Shown here in pieces: positions 23,685 through 31,230 of a stretch of 41,568 nucleotides of DNA. The stretch is from Eubacteriales bacterium (lineage in GTDB: Bacteria > Bacillota_A > Clostridia > Christensenellales > Aristaeellaceae): contig JARKQG010000115.1 of NCBI GenBank assembly GCA_029974035.1, forward strand, positions 1 through 41,568. Reading direction: 5' to 3'. Numbering within the stretch: the first letter of the stretch is position 1; each line of letters starts with the position of its first letter. The position numbers and the translations under genes were made by a program. The notes under the pieces are model-generated. The model searched no databases and had not been told where the DNA came from. It saw only the letters and a list, made by a program, of their open reading frames with translations.

Positions 23685-25019
23685 TTACTTCTGGATGAGG
23701 ATCTGCGTGCCGACGCCGCAGTTCTCCCAGATCCACTTGGCGTCCTTGACCTGCACCCGGATGCATCCGTGGGAGGCGCGCCTGCCCAGGCTGCGCACCG
23801 AACCGGAAGTGGGACTGCCGCCCTTTTTCTGGAAGATGACGGAGTGGATCATGATGTCGCCCTTCACGTAGAAGGCGTACTGGGCCCAGCAGTTGAAGTC
23901 CTTGAAATAGTGCCAGCGCTTGCCGGGGCCGGTGGTATCCTGGAAGGTACCGGTGGGCGTGGGCGTCTTGGGAAGACCCGTGGAGCACTTGACCTTTTTG
24001 ACCAGCTTGGTATAGCCGTTGTCGTTGTCGCTCCAGGCGTACACGTACAGCCGCTGCTGGCTGATGTCCACCTTGATGGAATAGGGGTGGTAGGGCTTGT
24101 CGGAGGGCAGCGCGTTTTCGGAGAACAGCAGCTTCTGGGTGACCTCGTCGGCAATGCCCGTTTCGGGGATGCCGTTGACCTTCTGAAAGTAGGCGAGCCC
24201 TTCCTGGGTTTTCGCGCCGAACACGCCGTCGTCGCCCTTGTAGAGGTAGTTCATGTACATCAGCCGGCGCTGAACGCGCTGGGTATCCAACCCGGAGGAG
24301 CCGGAGGTGATGGTTTCCCGGTACAGGGAAAAGCCGCTGGAAATGGCCTGCATCGTCTTGGCGTCCACGACGCCGGTGACGGGATAGGCCGGGGCGGGGG
24401 TGGGGGTGGGCACCGCGGTCGGAGCGGGCGTCGCCGCGTCCGCGCCGCCGGACAGCGCCTCTACCGTGCCGTCGCCGTAGCTGCTCTCGTCCGCAAACGT
24501 GGCGGACGCGGCGGGCTCGACGCCGGATTCCAGCATGTTCAGGTATTCCTGCAGCGACATCACCGCATCCTCGGTGGCGGTGCCAAAGATGCCGTCCGGC
24601 TTCTGGGACAGGAAGCCCCAGATCACCAGTTTCTGCTGAAGCTCCGATACCGACGGGCCGCTCATGCCCACCGCGATGGGCGTGGGCGCCGGCGTCGGAA
24701 AGGGCGTGGGCGTCGGCTCGGCGGTATCTTCCGGCGCAATCGGCGTGTCCGTGTAGCGCACCACCACGTCGGTTTCCGCGGAGGCGGGCTGCGCCGCGGA
24801 CGGATCGACAGCCGCGGAAACCGTCGCCCCGAAATCAACCGCCTCGTCCTCAACGGGGACGGCGGCCGGAGCGGCCGACGCGGCCTGGGAGGCCGACGCG
24901 GCCTGGGAGGCTGACGCGGCCTGGGAGGCGGCGGACGGGCGGACGACTTCCGCGCTGGGGAAAAGCGTGTATGCCAGCAGCACCACGACAAACACGACAA
25001 GGGACAGCTTGCGCGCCAA
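23685..25019 (-). CDS. L,D-transpeptidase (YkuD) with two peptidoglycan-binding domains
   Basis: A 444-residue exported wall enzyme that forms 3-3 cross-links or attaches proteins to peptidoglycan. Order: N-terminal membrane/signal helix (LVVFVVVLLAYTLF), a low-complexity Ala/Ser/Gln repeat, a Thr/Pro linker, a first PG_binding_1 domain (GPSVSELQQKL...DGIFGTATEDAV), a second Thr/Pro linker, a second PG-binding repeat (VQRRLMYMNYLYKGDDGVFG) and the YkuD domain from ~310 with H-S-V-I-F and SHGCIRV (catalytic Cys419). TTG 25019 is 9 nt from AAGGAG. Monocistronic, with its own extended -10 promoter and terminator. Confidence 0.92.
   Translation of the reverse strand: MARKLSLVVFVVVLLAYTLFPSAEVVRPSAASQAASASQAASASQAASAAPAAVPVEDEAVDFGATVSAAVDPSAAQPASAETDVVVRYTDTPIAPEDTAEPTPTPFPTPAPTPIAVGMSGPSVSELQQKLVIWGFLSQKPDGIFGTATEDAVMSLQEYLNMLESGVEPAASATFADESSYGDGTVEALSGGADAATPAPTAVPTPTPAPAYPVTGVVDAKTMQAISSGFSLYRETITSGSSGLDTQRVQRRLMYMNYLYKGDDGVFGAKTQEGLAYFQKVNGIPETGIADEVTQKLLFSENALPSDKPYHPYSIKVDISQQRLYVYAWSDNDNGYTKLVKKVKCSTGLPKTPTPTGTFQDTTGPGKRWHYFKDFNCWAQYAFYVKGDIMIHSVIFQKKGGSPTSGSVRSLGRRASHGCIRVQVKDAKWIWENCGVGTQILIQK
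24874..24927. repeat. Three tandem 18-bp repeats inside the L,D-transpeptidase gene
   Basis: Three copies of an 18-bp unit (24874-24891, 24892-24909, 24910-24927), differing by one base in the third copy, encode the hexapeptide S-Q-A-A-S-A repeated in the stalk just after the membrane helix. The period is a multiple of three, so copy-number change would alter stalk length without frameshift. Confidence 0.85.
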
Positions 25020-25067
25020 TATGGTTCACTCCTTCAAGCTGAGGACATCGATGGGAATACTCGCCTG

Positions 25068-25073
25068 ATTATA
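25068..25073 (-). promoter_or_regulatory. Extended -10 promoter of the L,D-transpeptidase gene
   Basis: On the minus strand the sequence reads TGGTATAAT, an extended -10 (TG-N-TATAAT). No convincing -35 lies 16-18 bp upstream. The TTG start is about 45 nt downstream. Confidence 0.45.
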
Positions 25074-25123
25074 CCATATCCAACCTGGGAATGCACGTAA
25101 AATGGATGTGGCGCAAATGTGGA

Positions 25124-25147
25124 GCGCGGCGCTCCGGAGCGCCGCGC
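25124..25147 (-). terminator. 24-bp GC-rich palindrome after the small lipoprotein gene
   Basis: A perfect self-complementary 24-mer (arms 25124-25135 and 25136-25147) lies 7 nt after the lipoprotein stop. It can fold into a very stable hairpin; the T-run is weak (ACATTTG), so it may act as an mRNA 3'-end stabiliser as much as a terminator for the xpt operon. Confidence 0.5.
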
Positions 25148-25154
25148 ATTGGGC

Positions 25155-25271
25155 TTACGGCCCATTGACCGTAACATGAGACGCGTTTTCCACCACCTGA
25201 TAGCGGCAGCCCGACAGCAGGGCCGGCGCGACCAGCAGCACGATCAGAAGCGCAATCACCAGTTTTCGCAC
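25155..25271 (-). CDS. Small lipoprotein (38 residues)
   Basis: Starting at GTG 25271, with GGGAGGAA 7 nt upstream, the minus strand encodes a basic start (M-R-K), a hydrophobic core (LVIALLIVLLVAPA) and a lipobox L-L-S-G-C with Cys22, then only 16 further residues ending N-G-P. This is a complete type II signal peptide with a tiny mature part. It lies 30 nt after the HAD phosphatase gene in the xpt operon and before a 24-bp palindrome. Function unknown; a truncated lipoprotein or a membrane-tethered peptide are both possible. Confidence 0.65.
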   Translation of the reverse strand: MRKLVIALLIVLLVAPALLSGCRYQVVENASHVTVNGP

Positions 25272-25301
25272 GGCGCGTTCCTCCCGTCTTTGCAATCGGG
25301 G

Positions 25302-26084
25302 CTACATCAGGCCGCTCATATCGGCCAGGCGGTCAAAGGTCAGGTGCGGCTTGATGGGGGAGGCGGCGGCCATCTCGGGCGTGGTTTCGCCCGAGAGCAC
25401 CAGGATCGACAGCATGCCGTGCTTGAGCCCGGTTTCGACGTCGGTGTACAGCCGGTCGCCCACCATGGCCATTTCGGCGGGGGCCAGGCCGGTGCGGGCC
25501 ACGGCGGCTTCCACGATGCCCCTGTGGGGCTTGCCCACGATGAGATCGGGCCTGCGGCCGGCGGAAGCCTCGATGAAGGCGATGATCGCGCCGATGTCGG
25601 GCGCGAAGCCGGTTTCGGTGGGGCAGTTGAAATCCGGATGGGAGGCGATGTACGGCAGCCCCGCGCGGACCAAATCGCACACCCGGGTCATCTTTTTGTA
25701 GTCCAGCGTGGTGTCGTAGCCGATGACCACGATCTCCGGGTTCTCCGGGTCGATGGCGATGCCGCCTTCGCGCATCTCCTCAAGCATGTATTCGTTGCCC
25801 AGGAGAAACGCGCGCCGGCCGGGGTAGAGCTCGTTCACCTTGATGGCGGTGGCCTGGGTGCTGGTCAGCACCTTTTCGGGGCCGACCGCAAGGCCCATGC
25901 GCGCCAGGCGCTTTACGTAATAGCCGGCGTTGTGGGAGGAGTTGTTGGTCAGAAAAAGGAAGTCCCGCCCGCTTTTTTTCACGGCCTCGATGAAGTCCAG
26001 CGAACCGGGCAGGATGCGCTCGCCCAGGTAAAAGGTGCCGTCCATGTCCAGAAGGAACAGCCTGACGTCCGCGATGGTGGGCAT
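25302..26084 (-). CDS. HAD-IIA family phosphatase (NagD/4-nitrophenylphosphatase-like)
   Basis: A 260-residue haloacid-dehalogenase phosphatase. Motif I is LFLLDMDGTFYLGE (the two aspartates of D-x-D-G-T), motif II LTNNSS, and motif IV GDRLYTDVETGLKHGM. The long cap between motifs II and III defines class IIA, whose members dephosphorylate small metabolites such as nucleotides, pyridoxal phosphate or phosphoglycolate. ATG 26084 uses GGAGGAATAG, which overlaps the xpt stop; the gap is 3 nt, so the genes are coupled and a nucleotide-linked substrate is possible. Confidence 0.85.
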   Translation of the reverse strand: MPTIADVRLFLLDMDGTFYLGERILPGSLDFIEAVKKSGRDFLFLTNNSSHNAGYYVKRLARMGLAVGPEKVLTSTQATAIKVNELYPGRRAFLLGNEYMLEEMREGGIAIDPENPEIVVIGYDTTLDYKKMTRVCDLVRAGLPYIASHPDFNCPTETGFAPDIGAIIAFIEASAGRRPDLIVGKPHRGIVEAAVARTGLAPAEMAMVGDRLYTDVETGLKHGMLSILVLSGETTPEMAAASPIKPHLTFDRLADMSGLM

Positions 26085-26087
26085 AAT

Positions 26088-26663
26088 CTATTCCTCCGCA
26101 AATTCGATTTCGCCATAGTCCAGCCGCTTGACGGAGGCCAGCGCAGTGACGGGACAGCCCGCCTCCTCCAGCAGCGCGCGGCCCGGCTGGAACGACTTTT
26201 CGATGACGATGCCTACGCCCGCCACGCTGGCGCCTGCCAGCTCGATCAGCTTGCACGCGCCGGAGGCCGCCGCGCCGTTGGCCAGAAAGTCGTCGATAAA
26301 GAGCACCCGGTCGCCCCGCTCGATAAACTTGGTCTTGAGGGTCAGCTGGTAGTTGCTGCCCTTGGTGAAGGAGAAGACGTTGGTCTGCAGGATGTCCTCG
26401 GACAGAATGCTGGAGGAGGATTTCTTCATCACAACCAGCGGCAGCTTCATCGCCAGCGCGGTCATCGCGGCGGGCACAATGCCGGAGGATTCGATCGTCA
26501 TCACGCGGGTCGCGCCGGAATCCCCGAAGATTCGGGCAAACTCGTCGCCAATTTCCCGCATCAGCTCCACGTCCACCTGGTGGTTGAGAAACGAATCCAC
26601 CAGCAGAATGTGCTGGCTGAGCGCCTTGCCGTCTTTGAGAATGCGCTGCCTGAGAAGTTCCAA
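26088..26663 (-). CDS. xpt: Xanthine phosphoribosyltransferase
   Basis: A 191-residue purine-salvage enzyme converting xanthine plus PRPP to XMP. Alignment by eye to B. subtilis Xpt is close throughout: SFLNHQVD, IGDEFARIF, V-M-T-I-E-S-S-G-I-V-P, the PRPP loop VLFIDDFLANGAA and GIGIVIEKSFQPGR. TTG 26663 gives M-E-L-L-R-Q-R-I, matching the known N-terminus (M-E-A-L-K-R-K-I); GGGAG lies 10 nt upstream. The 5' leader is only ~30 nt, too short for the purine riboswitch that controls xpt in many Firmicutes. First gene of the xpt-phosphatase-lipoprotein operon. Confidence 0.92.
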   Translation of the reverse strand: MELLRQRILKDGKALSQHILLVDSFLNHQVDVELMREIGDEFARIFGDSGATRVMTIESSGIVPAAMTALAMKLPLVVMKKSSSSILSEDILQTNVFSFTKGSNYQLTLKTKFIERGDRVLFIDDFLANGAAASGACKLIELAGASVAGVGIVIEKSFQPGRALLEEAGCPVTALASVKRLDYGEIEFAEE

Positions 26664-26700
26664 ATCGTACCATCTCCCGAGCCAATGTAGTGTCCTAAGT

Positions 26701-26729
26701 ACTATACATGCTTTTTGACGGATGGTCAA
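26701..26729 (-). promoter_or_regulatory. Promoter of the xpt operon
   Basis: Minus strand: TTGACC (26724-26729), 17-bp spacer, TATAGT (26701-26706). The predicted start is near 26694, about 30 nt before the TTG start. Confidence 0.7.
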
Positions 26730-26774
26730 CGAAATTTGCATGAAATCGTTCGGATCAGCGGCCGGCGCGCGCGG

Positions 26775-26805
26775 ATGCCGCCCGGTGTGCGTGCCGGGGC
26801 GGCAT
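26775..26805. promoter_or_regulatory. Inverted repeat between divergent promoters
   Basis: A 9-bp stem (ATGCCGCCC 26775-26783 / GGGCGGCAT 26797-26805) lies between the xpt promoter and the FAD dehydrogenase promoter. It is upstream of both -35 boxes, so it could be a shared operator or an old terminator remnant. Confidence 0.35.
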
Positions 26806-26822
26806 TTAATATGAAATCTGAC

Positions 26823-26851
26823 TTGACAGAAAGGGCGTTTCATTCTAAAAT
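26823..26851 (+). promoter_or_regulatory. Promoter of the FAD dehydrogenase gene
   Basis: TTGACA (26823-26828), 17 bp, TAAAAT (26846-26851). The ATG at 26886 is ~28 nt after the expected transcription start. Confidence 0.75.
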
Positions 26852-26885
26852 TATCAGGTTGCGGACGATAAGGAAGGTGTTGTGT

Positions 26886-28295
26886 ATGTTCGATTTTGAT
26901 GTGATCATCGTCGGGGCGGGCCCGGCGGGGATCTTTACGGCGCTGGAGACCCGGCGCCTCAACGCGGCCGCGCGCATCCTGATGGTGGACGAAGGCCCGT
27001 CCATCGACAAGCGCACCTGCCCGGCGCGCACGCTGGGCCGCTGCGTGGGCTGCAAGCCCTGCAACATCATGAGCGGCTGGGCCGGCGCGGGCGCCTTTTC
27101 CGACGGCAAGCTGACCCTCAGCGAGGAAGTCGGCGGCAACATGGTGGACTACCTGCCCCGCGAGGAAGTGCGGGAGCTGATTCGCTACGCCGACTCCATC
27201 TACCTGGAGCACGGCGCGCCGGAAAAGGTGCATGGGCTGAACGACCCCAAGGTGGACCAGATCAAGTACGAGTGCTCCAAGTACAACATCAAGCTGGTGC
27301 CCTCCCCGGTTCGGCATATGGGCACCGAGCATGCGTTTACCGTGCTGCGCAACATGTACAGGACGCTGGAGGAATCCGGCAACTTTGAGTTTCGCGAGCG
27401 CACCAGCGCCGAGGAGGTGCTGGTGGAAAACGGCCGCGCCGCCGGCGTATACCTGAAGGCGCCCTCCGGCGCCACCAGCCTCGTGCGCGCCCCCCGCGTG
27501 GTGGCGGCCCCCGGCCGCGGCGGCGCCGCGTGGCTCAACCAGGTGGCCAAGGACAACGATATCCAGACCCTCAACAACGAGGTGGACATCGGCGTGCGCG
27601 TCGAGGCGCCCAACGCCATCATGGACCACCTGACCCGCCACCTCTACGAGGCCAAGCTGGTCTACTACGCCGATACCTTTGAAAACAAGGTGCGCACCTT
27701 CTGCATGAACCCCGGCGGGCTGGTCAGCGAGGAGCACTACGAGGGCGGCATCGCCGTGGTCAACGGGCACAGCTACCACGACGAAAAGCTGCACACCGAC
27801 AACACCAACTTTGCGATGCTGGTGTCCACGCGCTTTACAAAGCCCTTCAGCTCGCCCATCGAGTACGGGCGCTACATCGCGCAGCTGGGCAACATGCTCA
27901 CCGGCGGCGGCATCATGGTGCAGCGGCTGGGCGACCTTTTAAAGGGCCGGCGCACCGACGCCTCGCGCCTGGCCAAGTCCACCACCGAGCCCACGCTGAA
28001 GACCGCGGTGCCCGGGGACCTTTCCTTCGTGCTGCCCCACAGGCACCTGACCAGCATCATCGAAGCGATGCGCGCCTTTGACAACGTGGCGCCGGGGCTC
28101 TACTCCGGCAACACGCTGCTCTACGGCGTGGAGGTCAAGTTCTACTCGTCCAAGCTGACGGTGGGCCGGCACTTCGAAACGGCGCTCCCCGGCTTCTACG
28201 CCATCGGCGACGGCGCGGGCGTGACCCGCGGGCTCATCCAGGCCAGCGCCACCGGCGTGGTCGTGGCGCGGGACATCCAGTCCAAACTGGCGTAG
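26886..28295 (+). CDS. FAD-dependent dehydrogenase (COG2509-like NAD(P)/FAD oxidoreductase)
   Basis: A 469-residue flavoprotein. The N-terminal dinucleotide fold reads D-V-I-I-V-G-A-G-P-A-G-I (residues 5-16) and ends its first strand pair in V-D-E-G. Cysteines at RTCPARTLGRCVGCKPC resemble the Cys-rich stretch of this uncharacterised family. The C-terminal FAD motif is YAIGDGAGVTRGLIQASATG. The family is widespread in anaerobes; the substrate is unknown. ATG 26886 follows AAGGAAGG (26870-26877). It is co-transcribed with the deacylase gene 28 nt downstream. Confidence 0.85.
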   Translation: MFDFDVIIVGAGPAGIFTALETRRLNAAARILMVDEGPSIDKRTCPARTLGRCVGCKPCNIMSGWAGAGAFSDGKLTLSEEVGGNMVDYLPREEVRELIRYADSIYLEHGAPEKVHGLNDPKVDQIKYECSKYNIKLVPSPVRHMGTEHAFTVLRNMYRTLEESGNFEFRERTSAEEVLVENGRAAGVYLKAPSGATSLVRAPRVVAAPGRGGAAWLNQVAKDNDIQTLNNEVDIGVRVEAPNAIMDHLTRHLYEAKLVYYADTFENKVRTFCMNPGGLVSEEHYEGGIAVVNGHSYHDEKLHTDNTNFAMLVSTRFTKPFSSPIEYGRYIAQLGNMLTGGGIMVQRLGDLLKGRRTDASRLAKSTTEPTLKTAVPGDLSFVLPHRHLTSIIEAMRAFDNVAPGLYSGNTLLYGVEVKFYSSKLTVGRHFETALPGFYAIGDGAGVTRGLIQASATGVVVARDIQSKLA

Positions 28296-28323
28296 CCATT
28301 CGCCCATCAAAGGAGTTTTTCGC

Positions 28324-28809
28324 ATGTCTGTCGAACGGGTCCGGGAATATCTGAAGGGGTTTCAACTGGAGGACAGGGTTCGCGAATTTGACCAGTCCAG
28401 CGCCACGGTGGAGCTGGCCGCCCAGGCGGCGGGGGTCGAGCCGGCGCGCATCGCCAAGACGCTCTCGTTCAAGGACGGCGACGGCTGCATCCTGCTGGTG
28501 GCCGCGGGCGACGCCCGGGTGGACAACCGGCGCTTTCGCGATTCCTTCGGCGTCAAGGCCAAAATGCTCTCGCCGGACGAGGCGCTCGCGCTCACCGGGC
28601 ACCCAGTGGGCGGCGTATGCCCCTTCGCGGTGGGTCCGGCGGCGCGGGTGTATCTGGACGAATCCCTCCGGCGCTTTGATACCGTGCTGCCCGCCGCGGG
28701 CAACGATCAGTCCGCCGTGACGCTGACGCCCGACGAGCTGTATGCCGCGTCGAAGGCCCTGGGCTGGGCGGACGCCTGCAAGGGCTGGCGGCCCGAGGAA
28801 GCAGAATAA
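28324..28809 (+). CDS. YbaK/ProX-type aminoacyl-tRNA deacylase
   Basis: A 161-residue YbaK/EbsC-family protein that hydrolyses mischarged Cys-tRNA(Pro) or related misacylated tRNAs. Family landmarks: an A-x-x-x-G-V-x-x-x-x-I-x-K-T-L segment (catalytic-type lysine in I-A-K-T-L), C-I-L-L-V-A-A-G-D, GHPVGGVCPF (the conserved G-x-x-x-G-G-x-x-P-F) and V-Y-L-D-E-S-L. Length is that of stand-alone members (about 160). AAAGGAG precedes ATG 28324. Terminated by the hairpin at 28841. Confidence 0.88.
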   Translation: MSVERVREYLKGFQLEDRVREFDQSSATVELAAQAAGVEPARIAKTLSFKDGDGCILLVAAGDARVDNRRFRDSFGVKAKMLSPDEALALTGHPVGGVCPFAVGPAARVYLDESLRRFDTVLPAAGNDQSAVTLTPDELYAASKALGWADACKGWRPEEAE

Positions 28810-28840
28810 GCCTTTGCGCCCGCCGGACAGCGGAAAAACA

Positions 28841-28876
28841 CGGCCCGGAGGTCCTTCAGGGAAGGATCTCCGGGCC
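28841..28876. terminator. Bidirectional hairpin terminator between converging genes
   Basis: CGGCCCGGAG (28841-28850) pairs with CTCCGGGCCG (28867-28876), with an inner TCCTTC / GAAGGA stem. It separates the deacylase gene (stop 28809) from uppP, which ends at 28902 on the other strand. Confidence 0.65.
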
Positions 28877-28901
28877 GCATGTCGCATCGGCGCCGGGCGC
28901 C

Positions 28902-29714
28902 TCAGAAGAAGCGGTGGAATATGTACTGGTCCAGCAGGATTGCGATGCCCAGAACGCCCGTGTACACGCCAAACCAGGTGAGCCGCACGCGGCGCACGAT
29001 GGACAGCATGAACTTGATGGAGAGGAACCCGAACACCGCGCTGGTGATCACGCCCGCCAAGAGCGGAAGCGCGCCGCCCATCTGGCCGATCAGCGTGCCG
29101 TCGAAGACCGCGGCGCCGTTGTCCTTGAGCTCCAGCACGATGGCGCCCAGTATGGCCGGTATGGACATCAGAAACGCAAAGTCCGCCGAGCGCTTCCGGG
29201 ACAGGCCCGTGGAAATGCCGCCGGAGATGGTGGCGCCGGAGCGCGAAATGCCCGGCAGGATGGCCACCGCCTGCATAATGCCCATGGCCAGCGCGTTCCA
29301 CCACTTGACCTGCTTGGTCTCGAACGCCACGCCGCTGACCAGGTCCGCGAGCCAGAGAATCAGCGTGGTGATCAGAAACGCAAACCCCAGAAACTGGGTG
29401 GAGAACGTCTTGTCGTCAACATCGAAGACCAGCGCGGCGATGACCGCGGGAATCGTCGCGATGACCAGCAGCCAGACCTCGCTCTTGAGCGGGTTTTTGA
29501 CGAGGTCCAGAATCATCTTCCAGAGCCGCCTCCAGTAGACCGCAATCACCGCGGCCAGGGTGCCGACGTGGAGCAGCACGTCCAGCGTCATGAAATTCTC
29601 GGTGGACAGCCCGAACAGCTTTTGGATCAGATCCAGGTGTCCCGACGAGCTGATGGGCAGAAATTCCGTCAATCCCTGCACGAGCCCCAGCCAAAAAGCC
29701 TGCATGATGGACAT
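28902..29714 (-). CDS. uppP: Undecaprenyl-diphosphatase (BacA/UppP)
   Basis: A 270-residue membrane phosphatase that recycles undecaprenyl pyrophosphate to the monophosphate carrier used for wall synthesis; it can confer bacitracin tolerance. The two signature regions are GLTEFLPISSSGHL (residues ~14-27) and PGISRSGATI. Eight or so membrane helices. ATG 29714 follows AAGGAGG by 7 nt. It has its own promoter (29755-29783) but lies just downstream of the PBP/SEDS operon, so it belongs to a wall-synthesis neighbourhood. Confidence 0.95.
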   Translation of the reverse strand: MSIMQAFWLGLVQGLTEFLPISSSGHLDLIQKLFGLSTENFMTLDVLLHVGTLAAVIAVYWRRLWKMILDLVKNPLKSEVWLLVIATIPAVIAALVFDVDDKTFSTQFLGFAFLITTLILWLADLVSGVAFETKQVKWWNALAMGIMQAVAILPGISRSGATISGGISTGLSRKRSADFAFLMSIPAILGAIVLELKDNGAAVFDGTLIGQMGGALPLLAGVITSAVFGFLSIKFMLSIVRRVRLTWFGVYTGVLGIAILLDQYIFHRFF

Positions 29715-29754
29715 ACAAGCGCCTCCTTCGATGTTGTCGGACAGCATTGGTTCC

Positions 29755-29783
29755 ATTGTACGATAAAAACCGCGCGCACACAA
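29755..29783 (-). promoter_or_regulatory. Promoter of uppP
   Basis: Minus strand: TTGTGT (29778-29783), 17 bp, TACAAT (29755-29760). It gives uppP transcription independent of the upstream envelope operon. Confidence 0.6.
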
Positions 29784-29808
29784 GAGATATCCGGGGAATT
29801 TATGGCGA

Positions 29809-31230
29809 TCACCCGGTGATGTTGCGCGCAATCGCCTTTTTCAGCGCCTTTGCCGCCAGCGGCGCCGCGGTTTCGCCGCCGGAGCCGCCCTTTTCCACCA
29901 CCACCGCCACGGCGTAGGGGTGGGCCGGATCGTCCAGGTAGCCGACGAACCAGGCATCCGTGGGGACGCGCTTGTCGTCGCTGGTCTCGGCGGAGCCGGT
30001 CTTTCCGCACACCGTGTAGCCCTTGATGGCGGCCTTGGAGGCGGTGCCCGCCTTGACCACCCGCGCCATGTACCGCCCGATGAAGTCCGCCTGGCTCGAA
30101 GTCATCACGCGCCCGTAGGCGCCGCTGGCAGTCCGCAGCCGGGGCAACCCGCCCACGCCCGTCACCTGCTTGATCAGCTGCGGCGTGGGCATCACGCCGT
30201 CGTTGGCGACGGCGCTGACGATCAGCGCCATGTGCAGCGGGGTGACCAGCAGCTTTCCCTGGCCCACGCCCGTCCAGGCGAGCTCGCTGACGTCGCCGAT
30301 GGCGTCGGGGATCGAGGACTCGTACAGCACCAGGTCGCGGAAGCTGAAGTTGGTGTCAAAGCCCATCTTCCGCGCGGCGGCGACCAGCTTATCGCCGCCC
30401 ATCTCCACCGCCAGCGACGCGAAGGTGATGTTGCAGCTCTTTTCAAAGGCTTCCAGCAGCGACATCTCCCCGTGCACCGCGCCGCCGTAGCAGGTCACCT
30501 TGCCGTTGCCGAACGCCCGCGTCCCCTCGCACACATAGGTGCGGTCCGCGGCGCCGGGCAGGTTCTCCAACGTCGCCGCCAGCGTGACGATCTTGAAGGT
30601 GGACCCCGGCGGGTACTGGCCCTGCAGCACGCGGTTGAGGTAGCCCGAACCCGTTTCGTCCGCGCCGGACTGGCGGGTGGTCAGCGCGGCGGGGTCGTAA
30701 TCGGGCTTGGAAACCATCGCCAGAATCTCGCCCGTCTTGTAGTTCAGCACCACCACGGCGCCCTGCTTTTTCGAGGGGAACTGCTCCGAAATGTAGGCGC
30801 AGAGCTCGGCGTCGATGGTGAGTCGGATGTCGTCGCCCCGGACCTGAGTGCCGGAAAGCACCTGCCACGTGCGGTCGATGATGGAGCCGGAGAGGCCCAG
30901 AAGCGTCCCGGCGTGGAAGGTCTCCACCCCCGTGCCGGACATGCCCATCGCGTCGCCCACCGTCTGGGATACCGCGCGGCGGATGGACTTGTCGCCGCTG
31001 TACTTGCGGGTGCGGTCGTCCAGGGTGGTGGCCAGCACCAGGCCGTTGCGGTCGATGATGTCGCCCATGGCGTTGGTCTTTCTGGCCACGTTCAACCGGC
31101 TGTTGAGCTGGCTGGTGGTCCAGCGGGAGCCCTGGGAGTAGACCGTGTAGCCCAGCCACCCGCCCAGCCCCAGAAACATCACCACCAGGAGCACCGTGAC
31201 CACGCGGATGGCGCGCCGCATCTGCTTCAT
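29809..31230 (-). CDS. Penicillin-binding protein, class B-like transpeptidase (PbpA/PBP2-like)
   Basis: A 473-residue membrane-anchored D,D-transpeptidase that cross-links peptidoglycan with its SEDS partner encoded upstream. A single N-terminal helix (VVTVLLVVMFLGLGGWLGYTV) is followed by a short dimerisation-like region (R-N-G-L-V-L-A) and the catalytic domain with S-T-F-K (Ser210), S-C-N (265-267) and K-T-G (410-412). The N-terminal domain is short, like mycobacterial PbpA rather than E. coli PBP2. ATG 31230 overlaps the SEDS gene stop (ATGA) with GGAGGG ahead. Confidence 0.92.
   Translation of the reverse strand: MKQMRRAIRVVTVLLVVMFLGLGGWLGYTVYSQGSRWTTSQLNSRLNVARKTNAMGDIIDRNGLVLATTLDDRTRKYSGDKSIRRAVSQTVGDAMGMSGTGVETFHAGTLLGLSGSIIDRTWQVLSGTQVRGDDIRLTIDAELCAYISEQFPSKKQGAVVVLNYKTGEILAMVSKPDYDPAALTTRQSGADETGSGYLNRVLQGQYPPGSTFKIVTLAATLENLPGAADRTYVCEGTRAFGNGKVTCYGGAVHGEMSLLEAFEKSCNITFASLAVEMGGDKLVAAARKMGFDTNFSFRDLVLYESSIPDAIGDVSELAWTGVGQGKLLVTPLHMALIVSAVANDGVMPTPQLIKQVTGVGGLPRLRTASGAYGRVMTSSQADFIGRYMARVVKAGTASKAAIKGYTVCGKTGSAETSDDKRVPTDAWFVGYLDDPAHPYAVAVVVEKGGSGGETAAPLAAKALKKAIARNITG

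Noticed and set aside
24390..24410. Runs of GGGGTGGG-like repeats as a repeat element
   Set aside because: They encode the Thr/Pro linker of the L,D-transpeptidase and follow its codon pattern.
23565..24914. Long open frame on the plus strand (about 449 codons) rich in Gly, Arg, Val and His
   Set aside because: It is antisense to the L,D-transpeptidase, whose motifs are unmistakable; GC-rich third positions keep the opposite strand open. No ribosome site or domain.
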